A DNA stretch of 64,000 nucleotides from NCBI GenBank assembly GCA_010015655.1, contig ML976657.1:918264-982263 (forward strand). The letters run 5' to 3'. Below, piece by piece: positions 11,148 through 24,018 of the stretch. The position numbers and the translations under genes were made by a program. Source of the DNA: Bimuria novae-zelandiae CBS 107.79 (taxonomy: Eukaryota > Ascomycota > Dothideomycetes > Pleosporales > Didymosphaeriaceae). The stretch's first letter is position 1. Every line of letters begins with the position of its first letter. The notes beneath the pieces were generated by a model, which worked only from the letters and a program-made list of their open reading frames with translations, had not been told where the DNA came from and did no database searches.

Positions 11148-13978
11148 GGTCACGGCAAGTATCGAGTGTACAACATGGAAGGGAGAGGAGTCGAAGCAGA
11201 ATAAGGTTGCAGATGGCAGCGGGTGTATTAAACGGGGTGGAGCTCGGCGGAGAAGGAGCACAGGAGGGACAGAAGTGGCGGCGGCAGGGCCGTCTCAGGA
11301 ATGGTGCTCAAAAGGGAAGGGACGGGGCCAGTCATTGAAGATCGCGAGCTCAGGATATGTAGTCCACAATATTACATGTCGCCGATTGGCACCCCTACCG
11401 TGTGGCTCAACGGAGCCAACAGGAACAAGCAAGGACCGACAGGCGAGCAAACAACGAAATGGCAACATTACTCACCAGCTGCCAGCCAGGGGGACGAGCT
11501 CTAGGGCATGATTACACGCGCAGACGAGCAGGCTAGCGGGTCGAACATGCAGAGGGGTTGCTTTGGGAGGCGGATGCCGGGTCAAAGCCTGCAGCAGAGG
11601 CGGCGGACGCCAGAGAAGAGCTCTGGAAGAAATGTTACATGGAGTACGGACACGGTACTGTCATTTGCGGGACGGAGCCCTAGTGGTGGTGCTGAGCACG
11701 ATTCGTTGTACTGATGCCAAGGAGGAGTGCCCAAACAGCCGCCGGCGTGCCAGCCTGCCGGGCCGACTGGCTTTAGAACCCACCACTACTTTTGTCTCCA
11801 TGTGTAGATAGATATCCACAGTTGAGCATGGCAATGTTGGATGGTGGACGCCCGTTGTGCGTCGAACGGCCAAGTCGAGGTCTGTCGACGAGATTTCATC
11901 CCGTCCCCATGGACTTCAGCTCCTCGTATCACGCACGCATACGATGCCGCGCGCGAAATTTGCGCGCACAGTGCCGTACCGCGGTGCATCAGCGCAGCGC
12001 AATGACGCAGCCATCGCTCTGAGCGCCGCGACTCAGCAACGTGCTGCTTGCGGCTTGATGATCAGGCCCCTGGCCTGTAACAGATGCTTCATCCAGGCGG
12101 TGTGCGGCGACCATCTCCGGCCACCTTCTCCGAAGAAACGGCGGAGGATCACGAACTCTACTAGTAGTGATTTGGGAGATCATAACATTGGTCAATTTTT
12201 TTTTGGCGCGAACGGGCCGGCTGCTGTGCTAATTCATACGCGTGAGGTCGTCGCAGCCGCAGGTATGGCTCGCAGAGTACGAAATGACCACATACTGGTA
12301 CATGCAACGGTGTTACGTTTAGTACTCTGCATCACCATGTCCATCCGGCCTTATCGCCCTCGCAGCGGGTTGGCATTGGTACTTCCTTTCCTGGTATTCG
12401 TAGCGAGCAGATGCGCACCACGCCTCCCATACACACTTGCATCTCAATCCCTCGTGGCCATGCGGGATTCAGCCAATTCTATCCTTTACGTATCACTTGC
12501 CACGATTTTCTTTTCCACACCGTTCTGTCGGGTCGTATCCCACGTCGGACCAGGATGAATCACGGATATCGAGCTCGAAGTCGGCATAGTACCATGAGCC
12601 TAGTAAATAAGACGCATGCGCCTTCGAGATCAGTAATTTTCATTGAGGCGTTGCTCCTCTGGGAAGAGCACGACTCTTTCGACCTCCTTGCAGCATCGCC
12701 GTCTTACGATCCTACTTCTCAACCCTGGTGTAGTACCTTCCAATATGCAGGGCAGTTGCATTCCAACACTCCCCCTCCACACTTCTGCATAGCTGCGTTT
12801 ATATTTGGTGAAGCCGAACAAGCTGCAGCACTAGGGCCGCGTTTTTCTGCAACGCCTCGGTGGAACCAACATTCAAATATCAGATCCAACCACGTGTGGT
12901 TCATACTTGCCTGTCTGGGATGCCCAACAACGACAACAACAAGAACACCAAGTCACTTCCGCCTTCGTGGAGAGCTTACCAATACATATGGTTCACCACC
13001 GTCCAAAACAAGCGGCGGAATGCGGCTCCATATAGCTCCGAATGAGACATGCATCCGCGTGGATTTGACCGCTCCCTCTCTGCCAACGAACCTTATTGTT
13101 CCAGTTCCTCATCGAAACCATCCTTCGCGCAATTGTGCCACCGTTGGATGCCTCAAAGTAGAAGGTATAGGGTTCCTTGCCCAACCCTCGCGCCGTTAAT
13201 CATAAATCGTGAAACTTGCGCTCGCGATCTACCACTCGTTTAGACGCAGCCGAGCCGTCACAGAGCCGCTATACCCATAATAGGCAAGTACCTCACACTC
13301 GGAAAATATTTGGAAACACTGGATTTTTCCTGCCGGTCATGTTGGCTGCGGTTCCTTGACCATCAGCGGGCCGGGAAGACTTCCAGAAGTTTTTAGTTTC
13401 TTCGTGTGGCTCCTTGAGCGGGGCGTGGGATTGGACCCGCCGGTCAACCATGCCTCATCGGATAAATGCTGACATTGTTCCAGTCGTCGTCCATCGTGTT
13501 GTGGTCTCGCTTTTCGCCATTATCTCGGTATCCGGCACAGTTATTCCCTTGTTGCTAGACTAGTTTTGTGCTACAGGAAGCTGGAGCTCAAGCGCATGTC
13601 TCAGTTTCACCCTCAGAAGCATCATTAATGCCTAGGTCTGTCACAGACGCTGCGCTCCTGCTTTTTCAATGCCAATAAAACACCTCCGTATCGCCGTTTC
13701 ACCGAGTCTCAACGGGTACTTGGCTCTCAGATAAGTGCCGGATACTCGATGTAGGGCTAGGCTCGACGGTGACATGTCGCTCTGGCAGCTGCAGCCATTC
13801 GGTCGCCGTAGGGCTGACCGGTTCGATCGCAGCCCCCAGGAATGCCTTACGTACGTCAATTGACGTGAATGCAGCGGTGAGGCATTGGACAGAACAAGTC
13901 TTGCCATGGCAAGTCTTAGCGAACTTCTTGCACAGCTCTTGGTCTCTAGGCTAGCAAGTATGGAGTACGTCGAATCCC
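11148..13978. other. 2.8 kb interval without a supported gene
   Basis: This is the region upstream of the permease. A 262-codon plus-strand frame (12411-13199) is the longest but shows no domain, signal peptide or repetitive composition and is judged spurious. Nothing else was supported. It ends at the TA target site of the pogo-type element. Confidence 0.4.
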
Positions 13979-13980
13979 TA

Positions 13981-14026
13981 CCGTAGCTTGGCAGCTCGTG
14001 CAACACGTCAACTCATGCAACACCCC
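13981..14026 (+). repeat. Left terminal inverted repeat of the pogo-type element
   Basis: 46 bp, exactly the reverse complement of 16060-16105. The TA dinucleotide precedes it. The match stops at the next base (14027 versus 16059). Confidence 0.93.
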
Positions 14027-14069
14027 ACCATGCAACACACCAACTTTGACACGCCGCATCTCCACCAAT

Positions 14070-16045
14070 ATGGATCCAATTGAGGCCGCAATTACAGCAA
14101 TCGACTTGCGGGAACCAGGAGAATCTTTCTCGTATAGAGAAATAGCGAAAGAGTATGGTGTTATGGTGTCTACGTTAACGCGCTAGTATTAACGCGTCAC
14201 GTAGACGCGTGTAGATAGGATTAAATAATAATATAATTTTAGCTACTAATAAAAGGTAAAGCTTTTAAATTATATATAACGCTTTACTAAACGTAGCCTT
14301 TTTTTTATATAGTAAATAATATAAAGTTTTGCTTTATCTACTGCTAGAAAGCAGATCTTAATATTATAAGTTAATTATTTTATAAAGTGTAACTCTATAT
14401 TTTTAATATCTTAAAAGATAGCTAGTATTAATAATTATTATTATAAAGCTAATTCCCTAGCTAAATATAAGCACTACTTTAGCTTTATATAGTATAAGAT
14501 TTAAGAGTATTTAATAAGGCACGGCATACGTATAATATAGACAAAAAGGGCTGCCTGCTTAGTATCACCTCCCGCACAAAGAGGATCTTTAGTAGACCTC
14601 TATATTAGAGCAAGGCTGTGAGGCAAGTAATACAGAATGGCAGCCGTGAGTGGATATCGATCATAGTCTGTATATGCGCTAATAGATCTGCCTTAGATCT
14701 AGCCCTTATCTATATAGCTGCCTCTACAAATATATAATTAAGTTAAATAAAGGACCTTAATCCCTAATACTATCGTGTCTTTATTATAGTATCTAAATCT
14801 AGCTAGAGTAATAATTAGATTAGCCTAGTATAGCTATAGTAGGTGTTTAATTAGCTTATATAGCTAAAGGCAAGATAATTATATAAGTTATTAATTTTTA
14901 ATAGCTATAGATCTTATATTACTATAGATTTTATTAATTACTATAATTATAATAAGATTATGCTAGCTATATTTCTCCTTTATTTAACGCATACTTTATA
15001 GCCTCTAAATATTTATATATTTAAGCCTCTATTAATAGCATATTTAAATAAGCTATTAGCCTTCCTATCTAATAGCTAAGAACTAGCTTTAATTACTAAG
15101 AGAGACTTCTTTTAGTTATTTTAGTAAGTATAAATTATTATAATAGATAAGTAATTAATCTTCCGCGCTTTTAAAGCTATAGATATCTCCTCCTTAAATT
15201 TAATAATTATTCTTAATAGATTTAATTAGCCTAAGATATCTAATCCATAATTATATAAAAGCTTAATCTTAGTACTTAGTATATTAGATTAGAAAAAGAT
15301 TAATTAGCTATTTAAAGCTATTATTAATATATGGGAAAGTAATAAGGCTAAGAAGCTAAGCTATATAGTATACTATATTACTACTTAAAAATAGCTTTTA
15401 AAGTATAAAAATAAAGGTCTATAAAAGGCCTTAATAATATAAAAGAAATGCGTAAAGCAAGGTAAGCCTTTACCTTTTAATTAGCTAAATAAAAATAATA
15501 GTAAAGTAATATTTTAATTACCTTATAGCGTACAGCAGGCCTGTAATTATTAATACTAAAAAAATATAAAGAGGTAATAAATATAGTTTTAAAAAAGTAA
15601 ATAAGTAGACGCGCATTAGGCTAGCTAATAGTTTTAAAAAAAGCTACTTTATAAAAAGCGTATTACTTAATTAATTATTAAAAATGCGCGCATAAAGAAA
15701 AGGGCTAATAAAGTTATAAAATAGTACCTAAAGTAATAGGCTTATAAGGTATAAAAATAACTCTAATAAAGTATTAAGACATTTTTATTAGCTATTAAGA
15801 AGATCTCTAGACTTTATAATAAGGCTATTAAGCCTATATAGCTATAAGATAAGGCTATAAATATTAATAAAGCTATATTAGCTATATAAGCTTTATTAAC
15901 GCGCTAAGGCCGTATTATTAAAATACTAAGTAAATATAAATAATCTAATTAGATAGTGTTTATTTATAAGCCTTAAAGACTTTAACACAATTTTTTTTTA
16001 TAATAATATTAATTATACGCGTCTCTATAGCCTTATATTATTAGC
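14070..16045 (+). pseudogene. Fot1/pogo transposase remnant
   Basis: An ATG at 14070 starts MDPIEAAITAIDLREPGESF followed by SYREIAKEYGV, the N-terminal helix-turn-helix of CENP-B/pogo transposases. The frame meets TAG at 14184-14186, and the next in-frame codons include TAA and TAG at places where CAG or CAA would fit a helix-turn-helix continuation, as C-to-T RIP mutation would produce. The remaining 1.85 kb has no usable frame in any direction. The DDE catalytic domain cannot be read. Confidence 0.75.
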
Positions 16046-16059
16046 CAAGCAATCGCGTC

Positions 16060-16105
16060 GGGGTGTTGCATGAGTTGACGTGTTGCACGAGCTGCCAAGC
16101 TACGG
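16060..16105 (-). repeat. Right terminal inverted repeat of the pogo-type element
   Basis: 46 bp, exactly the reverse complement of 13981-14026, followed by the duplicated TA at 16106-16107. Confidence 0.93.
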
Positions 16106-17782
16106 TACTAACAACGTGAGCCGAAACGAGAAAAGCATGCCACACGCACAGATGATCCACTAAAGCATGCACAGGGATAATGCACCCTGTGTGGATCGGT
16201 GCAACTGCCGACCACAGAGTATATCCCCATTCGGACTATGCCGGTACAGTGAAACGGGACTTCAGAAGCTCGCAATTATTTGCAACAGCAAGCGCTGCAT
16301 TCCTGCTTACACGCATATATGACGTTGATGGACACGCACTATGCATTTCCGCCATTCATCTCGAGCACCCCAGGATTCTTCTTGGTGCACAAACAGGAAC
16401 GAATTCTCAGATACACACACCGTGAGACAGCATCACTGTCCGGAGCTGAGCGCATACAATCCTTGGTCTGATCATCTCCATCGACCAGAGATCAAAGACG
16501 TGCATGACTAGCTAGCCCATCCGAAGCTGCGAGCCGCGAGCTACGAGCATCCTTGACAACCATCACAACAGCATCAAGCAGTGACATCACAAGAGCGGTA
16601 TAATTACATATCATTATCGAAATCTATAGTCAAGTGATTGTCGGCCTGATCGCCTTCTCCCGTCCGGATGGGAGAAACACCGCTGCTAGACTCAGGCGGT
16701 GAGGCCTGATGCTCAAGCGGTGAGTTGATGCCCACTCAACACCGGTCGCACGCTGCAATTACCTTGGAAGCAACATCCTGTTTACTCATTCGCGACCCTG
16801 AGTTTATTTGAGACGCCGAAGACGGTCAAATGACCAAGATACGGGGCGGTGAGCTAGCTCGTCTACACAGTACATGCACATTTCCGCGGTACCACCGCAC
16901 CGGACTTGAATCAAGGGATGAGGCAAGTAACATTTGCGGTGTACAGTATACATCGGATCCATTACGGCGATCCTCGAGAAAACTGTGAGTGGGTTTCCCT
17001 GGCCGAAGCATGCCGAGCAACGCCCAGCGGTGGACGGACCTGCGCATGCTATTGGACGCAGACTACAAAGCCCAGAAAGAAGACACAAATATCAACCTCG
17101 TATTGCCAGCATGTCCAAGAACAAGCACATCGCTGGTGCAAGGTTGACTTCGTCTCAAATGGAATACTTACCAACTGCAGAACACGAGCAAGGCCAGTGC
17201 GTCTGCCAGCTGGGCTCTACCGTCGCTATCAGTTTCTTCAGGCATGTTAGCCCTGGGAATGTATGAAAAGAAGGCATCGGGCGCATCAGTAAGACGCAAA
17301 GTCCAGTTCCCGTTGCACGAATTCAGTGGCATGCGATGTTTGATCGCCGCCAGGTCCTCTTCGATGATTGAAGCCAGGGTAGCCATGGCTGTCGCTGACG
17401 GGTCTCCAAAAGCTACATCCTCCTCACTACACTATCTTGGAAACTTCTAACTAGGAGTTTAATCCCCCTGGTAACATGCAGACATATATCGCCAGCGACA
17501 TCACCTCCTCCATGCGTAGTTCATGCTTGCAGCATTACACGATAGTTATCAGTAGCGTCGCCCGCTGTATTTTCCCACCCGCCAGGATACCACATCGTAC
17601 TTTCACACAACCCTGTATCTCGCCAACAACGCGGTCCTATACTTGGCTGTATATCCTACTGCCGTCTCGTCCGGTGGGATTCACGTGAGCTTGCTATGCA
17701 TACATATTAGTGCTCCAATAGACAATCGTCCTTTTAGTGGCCTTTCGCAATGAGCTTTTGTTCACTACGTACGTCTTACCGG

Positions 17783-17840
17783 GCTCCCTCACTGCATCAT
17801 TACCCTGAAGGAAGTACAGGCGTGGTCCTCATTGTTCAAC
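17783..17840 (+). repeat. Dispersed repeat, copy 2
   Basis: Same orientation as 3755-3815; it shares the CCCTCACTGC and CAGGCGTGGT blocks and a similar spacing. The similarity fades beyond about 60 bp on both sides. Confidence 0.5.
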
Positions 17841-17969
17841 ATAGGCTCAGCAGAGCTTTCTGGGTCAATTGTGCTGTGCGACCAGGGAGGGATTTCCCAA
17901 CCACACGCACACCCGTATACCCGTGTCCTGGACTCTCTCCACCGTGTACCGAAGGACTTACGATGTGCC

Positions 17970-18001
17970 GCTAGAAATGGGAATGGCTAGAAATGGGAAT
18001 G
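17970..18001 (+). repeat. Perfect 16-bp tandem duplication
   Basis: The unit GCTAGAAATGGGAATG occurs twice head to tail without mismatch. It is short, so it may be a replication-slippage product; no function is implied. Confidence 0.7.
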
Positions 18002-18605
18002 ACCTGGTCGTGCTCTCTGGACTACATATCCTGCGGGCCTGAGTTGCTGTGCGTGTGATCTTATCTCACCGTGGGACCGCCATCTAGAGTTATGCGAGAG
18101 GGTATGGATAGATGGTGAAGCACGGCACGACGCGAGCGGAGAGAGGGTCCCGCTTGCTACGTTCCTACCGGGTGAGACATTGTCTTGCGTGCGCTTGAAC
18201 AGCTTAGTGGTTTAAGACCCTTTGAGCAGTCATGCCTCTTCCTTCAGCGCGGGTTATGTGCCCTACTGAACACTGCAGCGCGCACCCCGTGCTTCATGAA
18301 ATGGCGAAGATCCTAAATCCAAGCAGGCAAGATGGAGGAAGAAACCATTCAGCCAGTTCAACGTCACTGCGCACAGGGAACGGGTCTTGCCATATCATTC
18401 ATTCGCTGTATCTGGGGGAATCAATTACCGAGAGCACATCACCTGCCTCATAGAAACGTTCCGGTCGTGAACCAAGTCCATCAATAACGTCTCATGCCCG
18501 CTCTCCACATTCATTCATGAGCCAAAGGAAACTCCCGCCCGCATATGCGTCGTCCATCCATCGTCGCGATTATCAAGCCTCCACACACCACACAGCAGTG
18601 CCGCC

Positions 18606-21138
18606 CTAATACGGACTGTTCACAATCTCGTTCCTACCAAGATAGCTCCCCCGCTGCTTCCTCGGCGTCCCCACCCTCGTCGCCATCGCAATACTCTCGC
18701 GCGTCGGCCTCTGCAGCGCGCGTTTCGCCACCATATCGACCTCATTCGGCAGCGCCACAATAATGCCCTTATCGCTGCCAAACTTGAAGTTGTCCGCCTT
18801 GACCTCCTCCGCATACCGTTTGATGCTGTATGGATCGCGGCGGTTCGCAAGCACCTTCTTCAGGCTCCACGTGACGATGAACGGGCCGGTTGCGGTGATG
18901 ATGGTAGTTTCCTCCGAGGCGAGGCCTGTGTTGAAGCGCGCGGGCGTGAAGGAGATTGGCGCTCGGGTTTCGTGCTGGAATTGAGCGACGTGCGCGGGTG
19001 TGAGGGCGAGACGGCGCGGTTGCGGCTTATCGTCTTTGGCGAAGGCTTTCTCGAAGCCGAGTTTACCGTCGTTCTTGCCGCCCTTTTGGAGGGCGTCGAT
19101 GAGGAGGAGGTACGTGCGAGTCGTGGCAAGGACCCAGCGTCCGTCGGCTGAGACGTCCATGCCGATGATGGGGTCGCCGAGGGCGGGGATCAGAGTCTTT
19201 GCGTTGATACCTAGGCGATCATACAGACGGATGTCACCCTTGTCGGAAGCCACCGCAATGTGGCCCTTCTCGGTGGTCGCTGCTGCGGAAAAGGCATTCT
19301 TGGTGGTGTACTGTTTGTACTGGTCATCGACGAGCTTGTGGCCAGCCAAACGAGGGTCGATACGGTACAGTGCGTTGCCTGATAGACCAAGGAAGGTCTG
19401 CTCGCCACTCATCTGTGCAAATTTCTGCATAGTCGTTAGCCAGGATGTCACTCATGCTTATTCGAAGCATACTTACGCTCTCTGGCGCGAACACCTTGAC
19501 TGGGATGTCGTCATGGACATTCCACTCATCCACGACTTTTCCAGTCTCCAAGTCCATCCGGTAGAGTGCGTTGGGGTTGTCGCCGTTCTGCAGAATCATG
19601 TTCTGATCTTGCTGATGCAGCATGACCTTGCTCGGACTGAAGTCCTTACCCTTCGGAGTCTTGATGTTCGTGATTGTAGTCTTGAAATCCAGCCCATTGT
19701 CCGCCGTGTGCTTGAAGACGCCAATCTTGTTGCCACGAACGACAAACGAGCGGTCGTGCTTGTAACCGACAGCGAGTTGAGAGTTGACGTTGCCATCCTG
19801 AGGTTGAGTCTCGACATCATCCTCAGACTCATCTTCGTCGTAGTGCTCGCTGCGCTGGCGGCCATCGTCTGCATCCTCGAAGTCGTCCTCTTCCTCTTCC
19901 TCCTCCTCCTCTTCTTCCTCGGGTGCATCCTCCATGGTGAGGTCGTTGAAAGCTTCGAGCACGTAGTCACGGTCGGTGTCCTTCACCTTGCCCCACTTCG
20001 TCTTGTTGAGGTGCTCCCACAGAGCCTGCATGACACCGTGCTGAAAGTGCTCTAGGTCCTCGTGTTCGTGGAAGCGGAGAAGCCACGAATAGGCCGAGCC
20101 ATCTTCCAAGTAGTGATTGAAGATGAACGACTTGAACTCAAAGTTAAAGACGGGATTGATGTCGTCGACAATGGGCTGGCCTAGCCACTCGCGGTCGTCG
20201 CCAGTTATGTGCAGCCAGTACTCCCAGTTGCCGATCTCGGTAACGCTGGCATGTACCTTGGCGTCTTGGAGGACAAAGGTGCCTGACGGGAAGTCGAACA
20301 GGTGCAGCTCAGCAACAACCTCTGCAAGCGTCCCTATAGCGTCAGGCTGAGCAGGAGCGGGCGGTGCTGCTGTCGGCTCCTCCTCCTTCGACACAGGCAC
20401 AAGGCCCTTGTTGCCTGCTGCCTTCTTCGCCATGTTCTCTGCCGTTGTGTTTGGGAATAGTTCGGCGGCCGTGGGAGCTTCGAGAAGCCTGTGTGATTTG
20501 CCGGTGGGGCTTGCGACGGGGCTGGCGTCTGGAATGGGCTCCTCGTAGTAGGCGAGGGCCTCGAGGTCCTCCTCGGTCGCGGTCTCGTGGCTGCGGCGGT
20601 GCTTTCGCTCGTACTGGCACTCGAGGGCGGTGCGTTGGAAGAGGAGGGCAGTCTCTGGCTTGACTGAGGCGTCGCACACAAATTCCCACAGGTCGCCCAC
20701 GTCCCCGCTCAAGTCCCTCCAGGCGAAGATCTGCTCGCCGGTCGAGCGAGCGTCGGTGCGGAACTGCAGGCTCTCGTCGAGCAGGAACGTCTTCTCGTCC
20801 TTGTCGCCGATGAGCGCGTCTACACCGCCGTCTTCCTGGCCCTCGTCCTCGAGCAGGTCCTCCTCTCCTTCCTCGTATGCGCGCTGGACGACGAGCTGGT
20901 AATGGAACTCCTGGCCGGTGCGGCGGATCGAGGCAGCCGCGTCCTTGAAGATAAGTTCCGAATACCCTTTTACGGAGCGCGGGCGGACAAGATAGAGCTG
21001 GCCCTGCGGGATTTCCACGAGTGACTCTTTGGACGCGTCGCCAAAGACAATCTTGCTGACTGCACAGAACGGAGCGTTAGTGGCTTTGTGCTGCTATTGA
21101 TGGCGGGGGCGGGGCATACGGTTGCGGAGCATAAACAT
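18606..21138 (-). CDS. vid27: Vacuolar import and degradation protein VID27
   Basis: Three exons (21138-21120, 21059-19477, 19424-18606) give 806 aa; introns of 60 and 52 nt have GT..AG ends. The tiny first exon encodes MFMLRN and joins in phase to LSKIVFGDASKESL, the conserved VID27 N-terminus. A PH-like N-terminal half is followed by an uninterrupted Glu/Asp run (about residue 415) and a C-terminal beta-propeller-like half with GLSGNALYRIDPR, IALP-type strands and ITATGPFIVTWSLKKV. Yeast Vid27 is linked to catabolite-induced vacuolar degradation of fructose-1,6-bisphosphatase and is cytosolic; its biochemical role is unclear. Length and both ends match Pezizomycotina orthologues. Confidence 0.92.
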
Positions 21139-21590
21139 GACTTCTGGGTGACCTGGTCGCGCGGCAGGTGGAGGAGAGGGCGGAGACGCTCGCAAGGAAA
21201 ACTTATCTGAGCTGCGCGCGGTCCATACGAGTTGAAGCCTGCACGGCAACAAATAGCTTGATGGCACTTTCTGTTTGGGTTGCGTCAGTTCGCCAAGCGC
21301 CTCTCTCGCTTGCCCGCTGTTGCCACCCGCTCTCTCGTGCACAAGGACTCCGATTAATCACCCGTATGTTACCCTAGGATGGGCAATACAATAGCTAAAC
21401 ATCGATTACTAGCATGGTTTTGTATAGCCAGCTTTTAGCTTTACGCGAGAGCCACCCGCCGTGGCGCCTGACACTGGATGTCAACATTCCGTGCTATTTC
21501 TTGCTGGTACATATTAACTTCTTTGTTGTCTGCAAGCTAAATCTACATAAGGTTACACATTAAATGTAGGCTTCTCCCCTGACCTACAGA
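21139..21590. other. VID27 upstream region
   Basis: No gene is seen. A 25-bp stretch starting TGTTACCCTAGGAT at 21367 resembles 26675-26699 on the far side of the AT-rich block, differing only by transitions. The AT content rises sharply near 21590. Confidence 0.35.
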
Positions 21591-23701
21591 TATATAAAGG
21601 CGTAAATAATTTATATATATATAACTATAATTAAAGGATAAATCTATAATAAATAATACCGTAAGCTAATATAAATAGTGCAGAATTACTAAGCATATAG
21701 CTAGGTTAAATAACTATGAATGTAGAAGACTATGAAGCTGGTTCAATTTATTTAAAAAGCTATACTATAAAATACTAAACTTTTACTTAAATACCTTTTC
21801 TTATTTTAAATATTATTTTAAACATTATTAGTAATTATAATACGTTTTATAAAGCTAATACTATATTTAAGGCTAAGGCTTTACTCTTTACTAACTTTAG
21901 TTATAATTACTAAGAAAAACGAGTATAAAAATTAGGAAGTAATTACTTAAGTATAAAAAGTAGAAAAGAAAAACTATTACACCATTAGTGTATGTGACTG
22001 CCTAAGGGCCTGACTTAGTAGGATTAGGTGAGTCTAGGTATATAGCTAACGCTAACTAAATAAAGGCTTAGTAATAATTTACTTCTTTTTCTTATACTAA
22101 ATACAGTTCCTTTAGTCTTTATCTTATTACTATACTACCTGTATTAGAGGCTGGGTCTCTGGAGTACTCGGCTGAAAAACCTCGTGGTCTAAGTCCTAAG
22201 CAACTCTAAGAGCCACCAGGTACCTCTTAAGTATCTAGGAATAGACCTAGACCCTTTAAAGGTAGTCTCCTTTACTTAGAAGCTATATATATAACGTAGA
22301 AAGGAGTTACTCAAACTCTTTATTAAATTTATTTATATTTTTTTTGTATTTTAGGTCCTCTAGCCCTAAAGCCCTTTATATTAAATTTATTTTTTTAAAA
22401 GTAGTTATTATAGGATAACTATCTCCCTTATTTTACTAATTATTAAATAAAGTAGTAGTTTTAAGTAAGAGTTATAATCTAAAAGAAAGACTAAGCTCTC
22501 CCTTAGTAAGTAATTAAAAAAATAAAGGCTCTAATAGGCACTTAATTAAATAAAATAAAATATTAAAGGGTAGACTAAGTCCTTTGCGAAAGGCATACGC
22601 CTATAATTAAAAGTATAAGTTATATAAACGCGTAGCCTTATCGTAGATAGTCTAAGAAGAGCCTCTTTAGAGGAAAGACTTTATATAGGACTATCCTAGG
22701 AGAGGTACAACTTGCCTGCTTAAAGGGAGTAGATATGCTATATCTAGCACCTTATAAAATAAGAGGACTCTAGCATAATTATAGGTAATAAGTAAGAAAG
22801 AAATACTATAGAGAACTATGCTTTACCTAAAGAAAGGAAGCGAAATAGGGGTATAGTAATAGAACTAATACCTATAATAAGTACTTTTACTTTACTTTTA
22901 TTTTTAAGCGTGAAGATATTTACGTAAATTATTTAAATAATAAGCTAATTATTACTTATAACCTAAGTAAGTTTAAACTAAGTACTAGATACTTAAAGTA
23001 GTAAACGCGTAGTATTTTAGCAATTTAAAATAGTAGACTTACTTTTATTTAAAGAAAAATAAAACTAATAGCGTATTTAGTAAGCGAAGATAGACTAAAC
23101 GATTTAAAAAAAATAGAGAGGTCCTTAAAGGCTTTTAAAGTATATTATAAGTTACTTAGAAAGACGTGCGGCCTCTATTAGCCTAGCTTATATTAAAAGA
23201 AATGTTAATTATACTATAAGAGAATTTTAGACGTTTCTAAAAAACTTATTTTAAAATCTAATAAAGGGAAAAATTACCTAAAATAAACTTTATAAGCTTT
23301 AATAAGGGGCGATAAAGTTAAGTAAATTTAATATACTATTTAACTAATTAGCTATAAAGGCTAGAAAAAGAAATAATAAAGAAATATTAAAGGTCCTTTA
23401 CAAGTAAGTAATACAAGAGGACCTTTAAAATTAGAAAATTAGTATAGATGTAGGCTAGAATTAAATCTTACAAATTCTATAGGACTCAGTAGCCTTTATA
23501 AAGGAAAACCTATTTTAGAACTACTTATAATAATCGTGGCTTTAAGAAAAAGTGTTCATAAATAATACTATAGATTAGAAGCCTACTTCTTTGGTTAAAG
23601 CAGGAAGGGCCCTGTAATAAAAGTCTTAAGGGGAGAGTAAGCGTAAACAGGCTATATAGGTATCTAAGAGCGTACTTTAAAAGCAAGGTAAAGAAAGCGC
23701 C

Positions 23702-23743
23702 TGTTTTTATTATAATAAAAAGGAGTACTATATAAGTTAGTAC
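23702..23743 (+). pseudogene. Degraded Gag zinc-knuckle relic
   Basis: The frame starting TGT at 23702 has the spacing of a retroviral-type C-x2-C-x4-H-x4-C knuckle, but the second Cys, the His and the last Cys codons read as Tyr and one Glu-like codon reads as a stop. Each change is a C-to-T or G-to-A transition. It is preceded by a Lys-rich segment, as in retrotransposon Gag proteins. The call is pattern-based only. Confidence 0.45.
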
Positions 23744-23814
23744 TCCCTTTTACTAGCTTAGAGGCTAAGTAGAACTTAGGCTAGCCAGCTAAAGGCTATA
23801 AAAGAGGATAATTT

Positions 23815-24018
23815 TATAAAAGATATATCGCAGAAGCTCGCTAGCTCCTGGCTAGAACTTTATTATACGAGCTAGGATTAAGCCAAGTAGCTAAGCAGCC
23901 AAGTAGCTAAGCACGTAATTCCCCTAACTCTATAAATAGTTAGGCGTCTTAGTAGAACTTTTACTTCTTAATAGACTTTTTTATAAGCTCCCTAATTATT
24001 ATAACTATGCGCTATAGT
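23815..24018 (+). repeat. LTR-like direct repeat A
   Basis: About 200 bp align with 25484-25688. Shared blocks include CTAGCTCCT, AAGTAGCTAAGC, CTATAAATAG (a TATA-like core) and TCTTAGTAGAACTTT. Differences are mostly transitions, and this copy is the more heavily mutated. Two such copies in direct orientation suggest LTRs of a short or truncated element, or two solo LTRs. Confidence 0.5.

Larger units (their letters stand above)
13981..16105 (+). mobile_element. Fot1/pogo-type DNA transposon with RIP-degraded core
   Basis: The element is 2125 bp long and bounded by perfect 46-bp inverted repeats (13981-14026 and 16060-16105) beginning CCGTAGCTTGGCAGC. Both ends are flanked by TA, the Tc1/mariner/pogo target duplication (13979-13980 and 16106-16107). 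Just inside the left repeat a frame encodes a CENP-B/Psq-type helix-turn-helix as in Fot1 transposases. From about 14185 to 16045 the DNA is extremely AT-rich with almost no CpA or TpG and many stops, so the transposase is dead. Length, target site and HTH all agree with the family. Confidence 0.88.
16108..18605. other. 2.5 kb interval without a supported gene
   Basis: No frame of credible length or composition was seen on either strand. It contains the second copy of the dispersed repeat (17783-17840) and a perfect 16-bp tandem duplication (17970-18001). Confidence 0.4.

Noticed and set aside
12411..13199. 262-codon plus-strand frame
   Set aside because: No domain, no low-complexity or signal features, unusual His/Thr/Cys-rich composition, and overlapping frames of similar quality. 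It is treated as a chance open frame.
19000..20055. 351-codon plus-strand frame
   Set aside because: Antisense shadow of VID27, stretched by its Glu-rich codons.
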